23,692 bases of DNA from an uncultured Oscillospiraceae bacterium (GCA_910577415.1 CAJTLK010000004.1:1-23692); one strand, 5' to 3'. Counted from the stretch's first letter, positions 21,401-23,017 are shown. The notes: generated by a model not told the origin, from the sequence alone. A program made the numbers and translations.

Positions 21401-23017
21401 CACGCTGTCAGCAGAGGATGTGTCGGCGTCTGTCGTCACATCATCGTCAGTCTGCACGTCGCCGTTCGTCGTCACGTCGTCGCCAGTCTGAGCGTCGTCG
21501 GGCGTCGTCACGTCGTCGCCGGTCTGGGTGTCGTCGGGCGTCGTAATGTCGTCGCCGTCCGGCTGCGTCTCATCCACAGTTGTCGTGTCGTCGCCGGTCT
21601 GGGCGTCGTCATCTGTCGTCACATCATCGCCAGGCAGAACGTCATCAGGCGTTGTCATGTCGTCGTTCGGTTGGGTATCGTCAGGCGTCATCGCATTATC
21701 GGCGTCCGTGTTGTTCACGTCGGGGTCGACGCTCACCGGCTTGGTCTGGGTGCTGGGGAAGTAATAGGCCATGCTGTGAGCAGTGATGTTCGAGTTGGCC
21801 TTCATGGTCACACTGAACTCCGCATGGGGGATGTCAATGCCGTCGTCCTTAGTGCCTTCCTCCCCATCGTCCTCCGGCTCGGGTGCCATGGGCACCTGGT
21901 TATCGGGGATCTCCACTGTATCGCCCCAGATATCCCAGTCAAGTCCGGTGTTGACCTGGGTCTCGTTCACCTCGTCCGCAGCAAAGTCGGTCTCGGCCAG
22001 TCCATCATCCCCGGTGTCTGTCGGCGCTTTCACGGCGTTCTCCACCTCGGGAGGTGCGATCGGCTCGCTCTCAGTCGGCTCCCCGGAAGTGCCCTGAGAC
22101 GCGCTTTCGCCCGTCCCTTCCTCAAGATCGGAAGCGGCGGGCGTTTCATTTGTCTTATCCTGGCCGAGCAGATTGAAGTCCAGATTCGTCCCGGCGCCGG
22201 TCTGAGTCGAGGTCTCACCGTCGAACACGGACAGGTCATAGTCGGAGCGATCCTGGCTCAGGCCGTCGGCATACAGCTGCCGCAGGAACTCCTGCACCTC
22301 AGGGGACTCATCATAGATATTCTTGTTGGCCGTGCCGTCCGAGCCGCTGCCCATCAGCGATTGCAGCTCATCCTGAGACGGCTCTGTGTACTTCACAGGC
22401 TTCTCGCCCGTCCACTTGACCTTAGCGGTACAGACGATCATAGGCGCGCTGTTCTGCGTCGCCTCATAGATCGTCCAGCTGACAGGCTCGAAGGACAGGT
22501 CGTCGCTGTGGTCTTCCTCCCCCACCGCAGCGCTCCAAATGAACTGCTCCTTCAGATCCAGTTTAGCCTCCGCCTGGGCGCGCAAAGCCAGGCGGTCAGC
22601 CTCTTTGATCTGACCTATGTAGTTCTTGAACTGGTGACTGATATAATCCACCCGGTCCAGATCCAGGCTCACCGGGAAGAAAGCGGCATACTCGTCCGCC
22701 GTCAGCAGTCCTAGGTACCACAGGTCCGTCATGTAAGCGGTGACCTCTTGCTCCTCCAGCCCTTCGTAGAAGCCCATCGCGGTAGTGGACAGGCTCAAAG
22801 GCATAGAGATCCCCGCTGTGCCATCCAGCTTGGACGGCGCGATGCGGGCCGCGTCGAGGCTCTGTTCATCCCGGACCCGCTTCACTTGGTTCACAGCAGT
22901 CCGGGCTTCGACTTCTGTGGCGCCAGCACCACTAAAGCCGGTAAACATTGACAGCACCATAGATGCCGCCAGGATACCGGAGATAAGTCTTCTCTTTTTG
23001 AGAGCCTGCTGCAACAT
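1..23017 (-). CDS. Giant secreted RCC1-repeat / bacterial Ig-like domain protein (3' end beyond window)
   Basis: One uninterrupted frame runs from ATG at 23017 to the left edge, 7,672 codons with no stop seen. An in-frame TAA at 23033-23035 lies six codons upstream, and AGGTGA precedes ATG by 5 nt, which fixes the start. In order the protein has a signal peptide (residues 1-33), an unrecognised region (34 to about 270), an acidic linker (about 270-560), then from about residue 630 ten RCC1-type seven-bladed propellers alternating with Ig-like domains. Blades show the family pattern A-A-G-x-x-H-[ST]-x-A-L-x-x-D-G-x-V-[WY]-x-W-G-x-N-x-x-G-Q-L-G. RCC1 propellers are known as protein- or DNA-binding platforms in eukaryotes; exported bacterial ones are poorly characterised. 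I infer an extracellular or surface binding/adhesion fibre. No anchor (SLH, LPXTG, dockerin) is visible, as the C-terminus is missing. The gene appears monocistronic at its 5' end. The family assignment is firm; the function is not. Confidence 0.97.
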   Translation of the reverse strand, partial: MLQQALKKRRLISGILAASMVLSMFTGFSGAGATEVEARTAVNQVKRVRDEQSLDAARIAPSKLDGTAGISMPLSLSTTAMGFYEGLEEQEVTAYMTDLWYLGLLTADEYAAFFPVSLDLDRVDYISHQFKNYIGQIKEADRLALRAQAEAKLDLKEQFIWSAAVGEEDHSDDLSFEPVSWTIYEATQNSAPMIVCTAKVKWTGEKPVKYTEPSQDELQSLMGSGSDGTANKNIYDESPEVQEFLRQLYADGLSQDRSDYDLSVFDGETSTQTGAGTNLDFNLLGQDKTNETPAASDLEEGTGESASQGTSGEPTESEPIAPPEVENAVKAPTDTGDDGLAETDFAADEVNETQVNTGLDWDIWGDTVEIPDNQVPMAPEPEDDGEEGTKDDGIDIPHAEFSVTMKANSNITAHSMAYYFPSTQTKPVSVDPDVNNTDADNAMTPDDTQPNDDMTTPDDVLPGDDVTTDDDAQTGDDTTTVDETQPDGDDITTPDDTQTGDDVTTPDDAQTGDDVTTNGDVQTDDDVTTDADTSSADSVMTDVNMPSADEVTMDVATNGAAAFDEPQMGAEQAVNAIATSGISTYAGSVPTFSPVNTGDFPKVLNGNTSSAQSEARAMPGFVRMVKGTAPVTQDITERIKAIFGITSANGINSINVAVLDDRIARAVNSGGKVTVTVDPDGMEGRTQIYAWRSSGSPSTAVIQLEVRGVYLDSNGEPKKAVPMVSAGDGHTLALMADGTVQGWGFNEAKQLTQNYTSSSTTDIERPMVINIKNADGSQTKLENIVQVATGAQHSLALTEDGNVWAWGLNSKGQLGQGNRNESAGFFPVKVKGPTDMTLQALDADSEGNLCNIVSIAAGGNVSMAITADGRVYAWGDNTFGQCGQGEWGADPAANPPSAEIYTSPVLVQMLDGFGHYNGDALTKVISVSLAADFVTALTWEGRVYTWGDNRQGQLGQNGTSQAPVCRAQSMSFDNSEIVVQVSSSGAEGKAGTNSYGHSMALSVRKTTPADTAPTTVWGWGLNGYGEIGNGTKDVLYSRPMKVVFAPTYNGATVGGTKNDAQGRVVNISAGYQFSMAGTDEGALFTWGSNERGQQGVGTKNMGAGYGQIQYQVQPQLVRLDPDADKDDLPSDGYLDYNGAAKAHSFSAGGDFAVIIMDDGKVFAMGNNAKGQLGDNGKTKGQSVGDVIRTGDDVKEELKLNRVFVYTGEDDGEGNITYTLTGRYAQQLGVYNEQAPSDALALVETQLPDDLTITDMQYVVVYKEGIFRYYNVGFNVFERDRNIPYTARPEYQYTTDPAKDPIDQTFLQAGDEFVQTDNKDAKLEPTGVGTSKITVTEDWTGTGTPNETVYSGGFKITVKDADAFTEAAVKVGEGFTLALKTDGTVWAWGDNTYGQLGIGKTGAQVPLTTYPVQVVDVGGTKKLNLIAEIAAGGYHALARSGDGNIYAWGRNDRGQLGMGSGDYNDRCAPEYVSRGNESGGGANFHGASSIAAGMLHSLAVAGAEGADGYIYSWGDNQRYQLGGEIMDADTIDRRRPYPDQVRNGENPVTTATRVFAGAWHSLAMCEETDLKTFKAPYSLIAWGDNTRQQLGSKNGNDYSNVAAPVRLIADAPLSNVIDVSAGYYHTVVLYNNNEGQAVRVFGDNSAKQLGPITNTAATNVAYGTDMEDGGKVISNAISVSAGKNHTIVIRGSYDTKGEELVSTTVYSFGNGVEKSWKDAIVTDANGKFLTKADAGNDFTVALDRNNNVFAWGKNDRGQLGEFSIDNRADLTPVGNREAWIASVGGGVLSYDTEYKATVKLERYQAADGAPMVGVPWNSADKDGVILELIDSKGNTYPMTNDPVGTAEFTQNDVVAGIYSVLDRGVKVGDLTVTANGANTVTIKYYDSKIDLMRIGNGGGSPWTDTGSRSFALKMDGVTVGGAYPHTATNGVISAPLPVGSWTLLDMWNGSIGVEAAQGAVDVKDGATTTPVGTVNFYNVEYLINNGVLSGATINGIPYNMSGMNMSQGTLVAPLGSKVVLTLNMTGVTSVEWKGQAPGLDPTYTIEQVKAGTSVEATCNGAGGTAVKLSGASAEQAPAVAMMAAAPAAAASAGMPTAYATTTTEAPVYAVESGGPITLDNLVVLRPGDEMNLTKMTERYYSNYRLKKLVQGDRTYDSSNFVLYTSDAAIVNVAGTTLKAVAPGEATIRVYNNTESTPEYLSPNKLSFLFVVRVRDMMEDMSGPTVANPQLAAGGDFSVALKSDGTVWAWGSNEKGQVGDGKIGYAYHDAPTTVHITGGAPIENVIAIAAGGEHALALQNDGTVWAWGSNEYGQLGNSAMGIGGFSNLAVQVDTSSLQAKDRYVVQLAAGNGFSLLLTNDGMVYSFGQNDLGQLGIGYTGGVFQNTYSDAANASAIKDLLSSPERLYTFKDLTEGINVPTVTVYTHRQYEEDLAEYNRVVNGIANGDLPANTEVPPKPVYISNIDQFTVNQVIQGDDVSRQGYLEHIVSITAGGNHALALRSDGALFAWGDNTYGQLGMGNLSNYRVAVQVRAGQHSINAGYQGGSEKRSELLNNVMRIAAGENHSMVVVSGNGAGGQVYSWGDTRYGQMGNTGITTTYNVKGEKPEAPDTAPQTTPIITPNTAVEVVAGGNTSAAITSEDKIYTWGSNLNGQLGWDESGDTITAWSGQPKYVARGTSTNISGADFTNARAISLGGSHATALRHDGYVWAWGGNAMGQLGDSSTTDRRGAVLSGDQESKVLVAKDYGIKDSTGKLIKQFDQDEPMGNKNPALVTMHTDEELYFDISNIYYHYMTGFNLLTDGSMTKLDPSDITIQPSDPAILTEKSATGGVVTFEPTPINRGKLGTTSIVISSKPNGTVTESNFVSIPVRVQHQYNQKGQPSDDECDGAAPMLAAGVDHSIALTASGRVYVWGDNSKGQLGIDPEDVYDEQGNLVSYGMPYITTPMEVLSGLTYAPDGTAVKDVYFTAVAAGDHFSLALDNFGRVWSTGASEFGQLGRGKRYIEIQEQVEGPTFDEDGKYIWVTVGYKAYMPTWELVQMDQKDQSDNNMILGTHTVGRDYTAGYQAELDPVVDIAAGANHALAMTKGGFLFAWGDNRKGQLGINQDVSETLKELEGEELTTTKVDLSNTFVTLARPVAKGASPSSSAEINSVIRIAAGGDNSFAVRNNGSIYGWGDNSHRQVGADLNGDIRVTPARVVSDIDLETGVKYLDQIIDVATGGKVGDKPNDGSHGVALRFDTTNAPGTGVMYGWGDNSFDQIAPANVNHAALKTFSRPVRMRAGTDTATGNVRQISAGYRGTLALTEILGDRRLLAYGDNTTDRLGVVGASASNVAGAAVHHDNTLNHNSDDYMQAVDVFAVGGNHMLVSRDTGYVYAAGENRYGQIGDYTQKDRLIPVQVGERTYTTVEAWGFVNNVGSYVYAPGSYNLGLEQKVKAKSQHIVIDLSKLNVKNVFGLNLLDFTSASFNSADFEVYSLDETMLEADSSMMTGILRGFRSPNYSSSNSADIKLGETYLMIRHVPTGATAMLRVILVPETGATVQPQVSVGAHHTAALLSDGTVWTWGSNEFGQLADGTFSDHAYPVQACIPVSSTADDGSVNVDYQPIKNATAVAAGDTFTLVLIDGKVWVLGELENVATAYRPTGKTLPPYLNYNNPEIGADGIPVLGNNPYTQGYIPTHCPADPQHTNIQPVSKNKKMIHKVERPYNTANVTLEKKTVDGRVVVSYLDKSSNGAYYNFAATKEDPTRYIPTRFIAADGNEATQTKEGVNYYSLKEIDSEKGIFKVYEVNWEMGVVATTSEFYECKDCGLLWNPTWDVMYCPSGKHKEISEGFELIYDDAFDVYANAPDPQMTADANWQSGHNDLILEYRIYKCNDPSCGQVIWWYYPSVGDDGKLPGGKILTDTMGNEITGVTDVAAGSRHALALAERTESKTTTRIVWAAGNNSLGQLGQGDADEQSAHLGAVVVKGVNAMGEFKHATDIAAGTDFSVALLGDGTVWTWGSNEYGQLGAGLATKKTDNTPNFVTTPVPVSKPAGNKLNTDTEQVINRAVRIDADKYTGGVIAFDQGVYQGNTRWTSHGYVWGRLIEDPATPGKAVTAVYTEPQQLFNGDGNEIANVSSIGVGNDHVAITASVWDVNSNSYKGTAYASGRSDYGQMGNPAYSVPGGYIRTVRMYPMFAGECEQVTAGSLTMDAATAVYAGGDTTFILTNDGRLMAVGDDRKGQLGIVANGDDPIDVMDRVTTPRYVSSHRSRMIQVSVNEKQSGNRPITKQWGYNNLVMGIQDKVQIRLGGGIADSIYKSYYGFDLWRRELSAAQTSTSSYAPQGLEYTTSDPNIVTVDNSGNIITNNFTSSAGYSKTGTAVVSVIDKASGEVLAEIHVSVVADERDKAKTPRTATPMVAAGENFTVALDAAGNVWLWGQLLPEGYPQSDGTTTPSPQPYTIPEPVMDASGNNQLSDIVMIAAGAKHFLAMDTKGKVYAWGSNEYGQLGVYNMQTIFWKTVVEDQNAEQLDWPITKDYTRDVMNTSYAAIQDVTGNYQSNHFKNIKAAYIAAGDYSSFIVDDKGAVWAFGRNDRGQLGVGDMENRYEPAQVLRGEATGGYAVTNTGKLTVTNDIYLTDVVKVDGGGMTYTKDQKTYHVSHTVAMRADGSVYAWGDNTFGQLGADTVDPALAPIRVVNGVDSTGAPEDAGVYLGKAIDVAAGGGHSLIANKDGKVYAWGNNAYGQLGVDRTNTPKTYIPQKVNIPEMSKARKVSAGDNHSLVMSSQVLSSTPDVTMVTCPNSACSMVGPKESFIEDAIIEDQVVCPSCTTTFALSTSSVTIPGTAVVDAAVWAFGDNTYGQLGLNPDTNSGADKEYAYTDIPLQMGKGSSISGLDEEYVRELMTFAAGSNHSVVAREEGSVWDTGRNNKGQLGDFSQNNNRQRLVQVGLGNYYAIIIEEAYIHGITAHAPTTLTGHTSNGTALPKPMLNPTAITVDEALWIDPSKLTESYSSGFNLLDSVVNKTIDPNDIGALVYTSSDEDIAIFEQLDADNDGTPEWYLVPTGNMYGRITITITNTNNNYKGTYEVMVVPKGAVVSPTVAAGVDSTVALRGDGSVWMWGQYSPAYDANGYSLTYEYPTEVVFNGMPEGDYIIDVAAGDYHFLAIDNKGNLWGWGRNNYGQLARTASNNKISTQTIVAEKSTHFGPNTTIGEVRVIAGGAGFSVVVARKDNQVYTFGNNTNGTLGNGTMGASTSTSVPVRAGGVQGRGSLNNISSVAAGNNFAMALRADGTVYAWGCNTSGQLGNPVTATVASSDGKIQPYATTPVQVSAGESDPVAYYITNVVRIAAGAYHAVALRGDGKIYTWGYNGSGQLGNGTVNTSTQNNNRTSPVLVHSADGLKASSITAGGSHTLARFKDASGTDFIGAWGLNSSGQLGQSDVSNKTVPSLVKLGDGWKNTGDGYFHDMVAFAAGERHTAIVDWTAGVYMMGSQGWGKFNAGNSDPVIQGTLAGQHGIKELTRFGGEGYSIIQWLDNAKANGLGGTPIDKHYTMQVNVSGDTALDVYVTNDTLTLPLDGKLFYDVYEGYNLLTTVKRYPITAANAIIRIFSSDPSVVTGVMDANNANILVTAHNKGKATLYINIEYSVAGSNIIYTLPLLLQFSVTEVDYGMYNGKNNTANAIAVPMVATGAYHSVALKADGTVYTWGYNGYGQLGDNSATDRHSPVRVIKSGGGYLTNIVAVAAGDNHSLALDANGAVWAWGKSDKGACGTSQNQVAAVKAFDLTNSNIRIAAIAAGNDFSVALDNATGNVWFWGLNVLSELRSASAGDNLIEYFTSPQRLWSGAVLQHSGAVITNLNGTSNANNLKLSERLSNIVDISTGYSSLKLLRWDGTVITVGTNSYGEQGAGFDGVVYGTTVREYNPYYVHGGETGNRHLSGVMTLDAGDYHAVAQIVDESGNNAHRAVSWGRNASGQSGINSNVNTPEAVKFVLIDDGTGSGTSVQLTGVRGVYAGGSSSGARVMPTAQEAFPGGYTATPYSDYYDPTDSYEFQYLYVWGANNESQLGNRGATAAATLLPTRVDRGNSHNDTRYDDNLNYSAYFNRATSVSLGRHTSAAVQDDGSVWAWGVGSYGALGDFSTAGKNYPVQVGYIDVDNMVVDDATLEHVKFGDREHERDAGAEANYSSYNQFSLHDTFKENPLGNYITMAQDYTLTIDLNSVFQRDNYLFNLRGMNDNRRDRKAQVGDIEVISTDPERLQAVKVNNTTVVLTPNEEVGYHGETRIIIRDDQTKAQSVLTVRVLPYASRETTDQSKYWVANDPDVSKVITLPMVAAGEAHSVALLSDGTVWAWGDNYKKIADDFIYRGMLGNNFAYDGNVDSENAGTSRTYPVQVLKTDGSALTDIVYIAAGGYSTYAVDRSGSVWSWGDNQHGQLGYASTTLDGYNRISSDKRYSLGAQQVSGLSNVIRVAAGFESAYALTADGAVYAWGSDFLGEAGLNRTMANYYGVGSRVKTWIHATTYHSCTIYGYAPYVLTPTRVQNVGSQYDALSNTTGLQQVIDIAATDHGAMALMSDGTVAYWGNFQRKGLSRSWYIYDDGSGHSAYYFNACYGFHTDHRQWTYDDYDGENTQVPVRVDKDAGKSSNLHKQVWGADQPTTQMTNLSEDYYQRNIVKIAGGARHGLLLDSTGQIIYGIGTSASGNMRGMASSVTPGGTYKGSGGLKPVQIYDVQNHSVTDLAPDWTSYAKKLRITDVGAGDDVSAFVGTLIGDMTGNADAIVESGVAYTFGSDESGQTGTGKGQNLSTPTRILRGWNEFDWDNVNTTYMYQIQDVTFGGDHGLALRNDGTVWAWGNNGYGQIGDQHSFGMNQTRPQRVGDVGYERIAMSDVGKLVYETISRQDNLAGDMPVSYQAEEDYFATLAGGESMTVDTLVWVKGQGFNLYKRAERVPLAGLTEDANDNKYSTTNTSDNRFIYAVGDDRLARVETTGASAKIIANSDGNYGETKVLVYDTVTKAVGQIVVTVKRPDAPGALGPVPSFTAPMVVSGDNFTVALRADGTVWTWGYNGYSQLGMTNSSSGNTVNQYYPVRVMDSAGANLADVVYIAAGADFALAVTESGSVYAWGENEHGELGKANSNNKTHYAFADKISALDGLGVVKVAAGDHHSLALTKDGYVWAWGYNGCSQLGIGNYTGGDNVRANQTTPRRVRSLAGGVTNGLWLDTVVDIYAEGNYTMALRADGTVAVWGSNNWGQMGKGYADADANRSQVLPGLVYRGDNNNMARDTAYGFKADNTPETIPLTDDEYLRAAMLISGGSAHMLAVTAGGTAWGWGAGNYGQIGELQGGADRSYLPVQINGGNTWIADGAQKIVQVSAHAVQSFFVNNKSTVYALGRNSEGGIQSILGVGDTKGGTAWTTESTPTQVKKSDLKNEDHSGIYYYNSDVTSDGLDKVMTVAAGGQHTAALRDDGTVYAWGDNSYGQLGSYGNLNLPDTNAANPYGGLDAYNTSSDDNGKAYNRYYAYRVGADDYYSLYLNNALALTTSGVPEDSGKDFSYTPAPSSRESTYVTMNEEQLLTVDLKKVTMKLTTGFRLENAADVDNTAALTPNEQKRTQLLNNNVYILDTDVVVYSANENIATARVNNGMVEITPVPGAYGETTILIRYNIQNTAEYGLIHLRVVQNNQKLFNETQNQDATVKMSAPKTVA
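490..1995 (-). repeat. RCC1 propeller J (seven blades)
   Basis: Residues about 7008-7510. Signatures lie near 1915 (W-G-Y-N, S-Q-L-G), 1730 (W-G-E-N, G-E-L-G), 1575 (W-G-Y-N, S-Q-L-G), 1370 (W-G-S-N, G-Q-M-G), 1110 (G-W-G-A-G, G-Q-I-G), 930 (A-L-G-R-N, degenerate) and 690 (W-G-D-N, G-Q-L-G). Entry sequence is A-P-M-V-V-S-G. Confidence 0.92.
1996..2439 (-). other. Ig-like domain I/J
   Basis: About 148 residues with M-T-V-D-T leading strand, G-F-N-L-Y, and G-E-T-K-V-L-V followed by I-V-V-T-V-K-R-P. The S-D turn is less clear than in other copies. A Pro/Ala/Gly-rich tail leads into the next propeller. Confidence 0.77.
2440..4125 (-). repeat. RCC1 propeller I (seven blades, several degenerate)
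   Basis: Residues about 6298-6860. Signatures lie near 4050 (W-G-D-N without G-Q-L-G), 3815 (G-Q-L-G), 3635 (W-G-S-D, G-E-A-G), 3365 (Y-W-G-N-F, turn lost), 3025 (Y-G-I-G-T), 2740 (T-F-G-S-D, G-Q-T-G) and 2545 (W-G-N-N, G-Q-I-G). Blades 3 and 4 carry long loops rich in Tyr, Trp, Phe and His (3140-3345 and 3480-3600). It is the least regular propeller. Confidence 0.88.
4126..4619 (-). other. Ig-like domain H/I
   Basis: About 165 residues. Elements: L-T-I-D-L-N leading strand, F-N-L-R-G, V-I-S-T-D-P-E-R-L, V-V-L-T-P, then G-E-T-R-I-I-I and L-T-V-R-V-L-P. It is one of the best matches to the spacer consensus. Confidence 0.82.
4620..6055 (-). repeat. RCC1 propeller H (seven blades)
   Basis: Residues about 5655-6133. 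Signatures lie near 5970 (W-G-Y-N, G-Q-L-G), 5800 (W-G-K-S, G-A-C-G), 5645 (F-W-G-L-N, S-E-L-R), 5395 (T-V-G-T-N, G-E-Q-G), 5185 (S-W-G-R-N, G-Q-S-G), 4915 (V-W-G-A-N, S-Q-L-G) and 4700 (A-W-G-V-G, G-A-L-G). The G-Q-L-G turn is altered in blades 2-5 and 7 while the W-G core is mostly kept. Confidence 0.91.
6056..6429 (-). other. Ig-like domain G/H
   Basis: About 125 residues with L-T-L-P-L-D-G leading strand, G-Y-N-L-L, F-S-S-D-P-S-V-V, then G-K-A-T-L-Y-I and L-L-L-Q-F-S-V. It fits the spacer consensus. Confidence 0.78.
6430..7810 (-). repeat. RCC1 propeller G (seven blades)
   Basis: Residues about 5070-5530. Signatures lie near 7735 (M-W-G-Q, degenerate turn), 7565 (G-W-G-R-N, G-Q-L-A), 7375 (T-F-G-N-N, G-T-L-G), 7195 (W-G-C-N, G-Q-L-G), 6980 (W-G-Y-N, G-Q-L-G), 6800 (W-G-L-N, G-Q-L-G) and 6615 (M-M-G-S-Q, degenerate). 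Entry sequence is S-P-T-V-A-A-G. It is the most compact propeller, with the shortest interblade loops. Confidence 0.92.
7811..8204 (-). other. Ig-like domain F/G with calcium-loop-like motif
   Basis: About 131 residues. Elements: L-W-I-D-P-S leading strand, G-F-N-L-L, Y-T-S-S-D-E-D-I-A, then G-R-I-T-I-T-I and Y-E-V-M-V-V. Between strands lies D-A-D-N-D-G-T-P-E (7922-7948), which matches the D-x-D-x-D-G calcium-loop pattern. Confidence 0.8.
8205..9850 (-). repeat. RCC1 propeller F (seven blades, Cys insertion in blade 6)
   Basis: Residues about 4390-4938. Signatures lie near 9770 (L-W-G-Q, degenerate turn), 9570, 9310 (A-F-G-R-N), 9055, 8860 (each G-Q-L-G), 8515 (A-F-G-D-N, G-Q-L-G) and 8295 (D-T-G-R-N, G-Q-L-G). 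Entry sequence is T-P-M-V-A-A-G. The hairpin of blade 6, normally a two-residue D-G turn, is expanded by a Cys-containing insertion of about 60 residues. Confidence 0.93.
8555..8745 (-). other. CxxxxC...CxxC insertion in a propeller F hairpin
   Basis: The blade reads A-G-D-N-H-S-L-V-M-S-S and then departs into the insertion. C-P-N-S-A-C is at 8681-8698 and C-P-S-C at 8609-8620, separated by 20 residues, before the blade resumes at A-A-V-W-A-F-G. Paired C-P-x(2-3)-C knuckles are typical of zinc ribbons, which are unusual in exported proteins. A disulfide-bonded loop is the alternative. Confidence 0.7.
9851..10254 (-). other. Ig-like domain E/F
   Basis: About 135 residues and the clearest BIG2-like copy: Y-T-T-S-D-P-N-I-V-T-V-D followed by S-G-N-I, then G-T-A-V-V-S-V and I-H-V-S-V-V. 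The F-N-L position reads F-D-L-W. Confidence 0.82.
10255..12412 (-). repeat. RCC1 propeller E (seven blades, large Cys/His insertion)
   Basis: Residues about 3536-4254. Signatures lie near 12325 (T-W-G-S-N, G-Q-L-A), 12140 (V-L-G-E, degenerate), 11190 (A-A-G-N-N, G-Q-L-G), 11010 (T-W-G-S-N, G-Q-L-G), 10785 (Y-V-W-G-R, degenerate), 10580 (G-Q-M-G) and 10350 (G-Q-L-G). About 270 extra residues between blades 2 and 3 make this the longest propeller unit. Confidence 0.9.
11300..12125 (-). other. Cys/His-cluster insertion in propeller E
   Basis: About 275 residues inserted between blades 2 and 3. Clusters in order are H-C-P-A-D-P-Q-H (11972-11995), C-K-D-C (11609-11620), C-P-S-G-K-H (Cys at 11570-11572) and C-N-D-P-S-C (11396-11413). 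Between the first two lies a Tyr/Lys/Thr-rich beta-type stretch (S-Y-L-D-K-S-S-N-G-A-Y-Y). Cysteine is otherwise sparse in the protein. The clusters resemble zinc-ribbon knuckles but fit no family I recognise. Disulfide formation after export is the main alternative. Confidence 0.65.
12413..12789 (-). other. Ig-like domain D/E
   Basis: About 125 residues. Elements in order: I-V-I-D-L-S leading strand, F-G-L-N-L-L, Y-S-L-D-E-T-M-L, and G-E-T-Y-L-M-I followed by M-L-R-V-I-L-V. This matches the spacer consensus closely. Confidence 0.78.
12790..14362 (-). repeat. RCC1 propeller D (seven blades)
   Basis: Residues about 2886-3410. Signatures lie near 14280 (V-W-G-D-N, G-Q-L-G), 14050 (S-T-G-A-S, G-Q-L-G), 13735, 13495 (R-Q-V-G), 13270 (W-G-D-N, D-Q-I-A), 13070 (A-Y-G-D-N, D-R-L-G) and 12885 (A-G-E-N, G-Q-I-G). 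The tryptophan of the W-G motif is replaced in blades 2, 6 and 7. The long linker after blade 2 is Tyr/Trp- and Glu-rich. Confidence 0.92.
14363..14789 (-). other. Ig-like domain C/D
   Basis: About 142 residues with a clear G-F-N-L-L element, a P-S-D-P-A-I-L segment equivalent to the BIG2 S-N/S-D turn, and G-T-T-S-I-V-I followed by S-I-P-V-R-V. It is preceded by L-Y-F-D-I-S, the leading strand shared by other spacers. A lone Cys sits just before the next propeller. Confidence 0.78.
14790..16345 (-). repeat. RCC1 propeller C (seven blades)
   Basis: Residues about 2225-2742. Signatures lie near 16265 (G-Q-V-G), 16095 (G-Q-L-G), 15915 (S-F-G-Q-N, G-Q-L-G), 15485, 15265 (G-Q-M-G), 15075 and 14880 (G-Q-L-G). 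A long insertion between blades 3 and 4 (about 15600-15870) carries a Tyr/Arg/Glu-rich likely helix and a Pro-rich segment. Entry sequence is N-P-Q-L-A-A-G. Confidence 0.93.
16346..17689 (-). other. Extra interdomain block B/C: two transthyretin/Cna_B-like domains, Ala-rich linker, Ig-like domain
   Basis: About 448 residues, roughly three times the other spacers. From about 17690 to 17430 a Cna_B/carboxypeptidase-regulatory-like pattern is seen: V-I-L-E-L-I-D-S-K-G-N-T-Y, then G-T-A-E-F, then V-A-G-I-Y-S-V, ending T-V-T-I-K-Y-Y-D. A second, looser copy follows to about 17080 (A-L-K-M-D-G, then L-P-V-G-S-W-T-L, ending G-T-V-N-F-Y-N). The sequence to about 16800 is not assigned. An Ala/Met/Pro-rich linker covers about 16720-16800, and a BIG2-like domain with Y-T-S-D-A-A-I-V and G-E-A-T-I-R-V closes the block. 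Confidence 0.7.
17690..18923 (-). repeat. RCC1 propeller B (seven blades, sixth diverged)
   Basis: Residues about 1366-1776. Blades are marked near 18860, 18680 (G-Q-L-G), 18480 (Y-Q-L-G), 18275 (Q-Q-L-G), 18085 (K-Q-L-G), 17900 and 17760 (G-Q-L-G). Blade 6 reads Y-S-F-G-N-G and lacks the G-Q-L-G turn. It also has a longer hairpin with T-K-G-E-E-L, so it is a degenerate blade and not a missing one. Confidence 0.9.
18924..19399 (-). other. Ig-like domain A/B
   Basis: About 158 residues between propellers A and B. It shows the recurring F-N-V element near its middle and ends with G-T-S-K-I-T-V followed by G-G-F-K-I-T-V-K-D. This is the last-strand pattern of BIG2-type bacterial Ig-like domains. 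It is longer than the others, with a Tyr/Val-rich first third. Confidence 0.7.
19400..20857 (-). repeat. RCC1 propeller A (seven blades)
   Basis: Residues about 721-1206. Blade signatures lie near 20790 (G-W-G-F-N, diverged Q-L-T), 20600 (A-W-G-L-N, G-Q-L-G), 20390 (G-Q-C-G), 20180, 19955 (G-E-I-G), 19755 (G-Q-Q-G) and 19515 (A-M-G-N-N). The first blade begins with V-P-M-V-S-A-G, the entry sequence shared by most propellers here. Seven blades close a complete RCC1 propeller. The linker between blades 6 and 7 carries a D-x-D-x-D acidic loop (19625-19660) that resembles a calcium site. Confidence 0.92.
20858..21125 (-). other. Ig-like domain preceding propeller A
   Basis: About 90 residues lead into the first propeller. 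The second half has the Ig-like ending seen before the other propellers: G-R-T-Q-I-Y-A-W, then a loop, then I-Q-L-E-V. The beginning is less typical of BIG2 than the later copies, and the F-N-L signature is reduced to F-G-I. Confidence 0.6.
21330..22209 (-). other. Acidic Thr/Asp/Glu/Pro-rich linker
   Basis: About 290 residues of low-complexity, strongly acidic sequence join the N-terminal region to the first Ig-like domain. It is probably disordered and extended, with many Thr/Ser residues that could be O-glycosylated. A short ordered-looking piece with W/I (D-W-D-I-W-G) and a beta-like piece (E-F-S-V-T-M-K) interrupt it. The 36-bp repeat at 21432-21698 lies inside. Confidence 0.75.
21432..21698 (-). 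repeat. 36-bp (12-residue) tandem repeat, consensus TTPDDTQTGDDV
   Basis: Unit starts marked by gtcgtc or a close variant on the plus strand fall at 21432, 21468, 21504, 21540, 21579, 21615, 21651 and 21687. All are exactly 36 nt apart except one 39-nt unit carrying an extra Gly codon. Units are degenerate at third positions and at some residues. The peptide is Asp/Thr-rich with Gly and Pro, typical of an extended surface-protein linker. The number of units is likely to vary between strains. Confidence 0.9.
22210..22918 (-). other. N-terminal region of unknown fold
   Basis: About 235 residues of mixed charged and aromatic sequence follow the signal peptide and contain no RCC1 or Ig motif. 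It includes a stretch rich in Leu/Tyr/Asp with helical character (for example D-L-W-Y-L-G-L-L-T-A-D-E-Y), a charged likely helix rich in Ala/Glu/Lys (about residues 130-155), and a short beta-type stretch around V-C-T-A-K-V-K-W. I do not recognise the family. Its position suggests a stalk cap or the outermost binding head. Confidence 0.6.
22919..23017 (-). other. Signal peptide
   Basis: Residues 1-33. The N-terminal part carries K-K-R-R at residues 7-10, then a hydrophobic core from L11 to about F28, then an A-G-A motif at residues 31-33 that fits type I signal peptidase cleavage before T34. A second possible site is after A38 (E-V-E-A). This supports Sec export of the whole protein. No lipobox cysteine is present. 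Confidence 0.88.
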
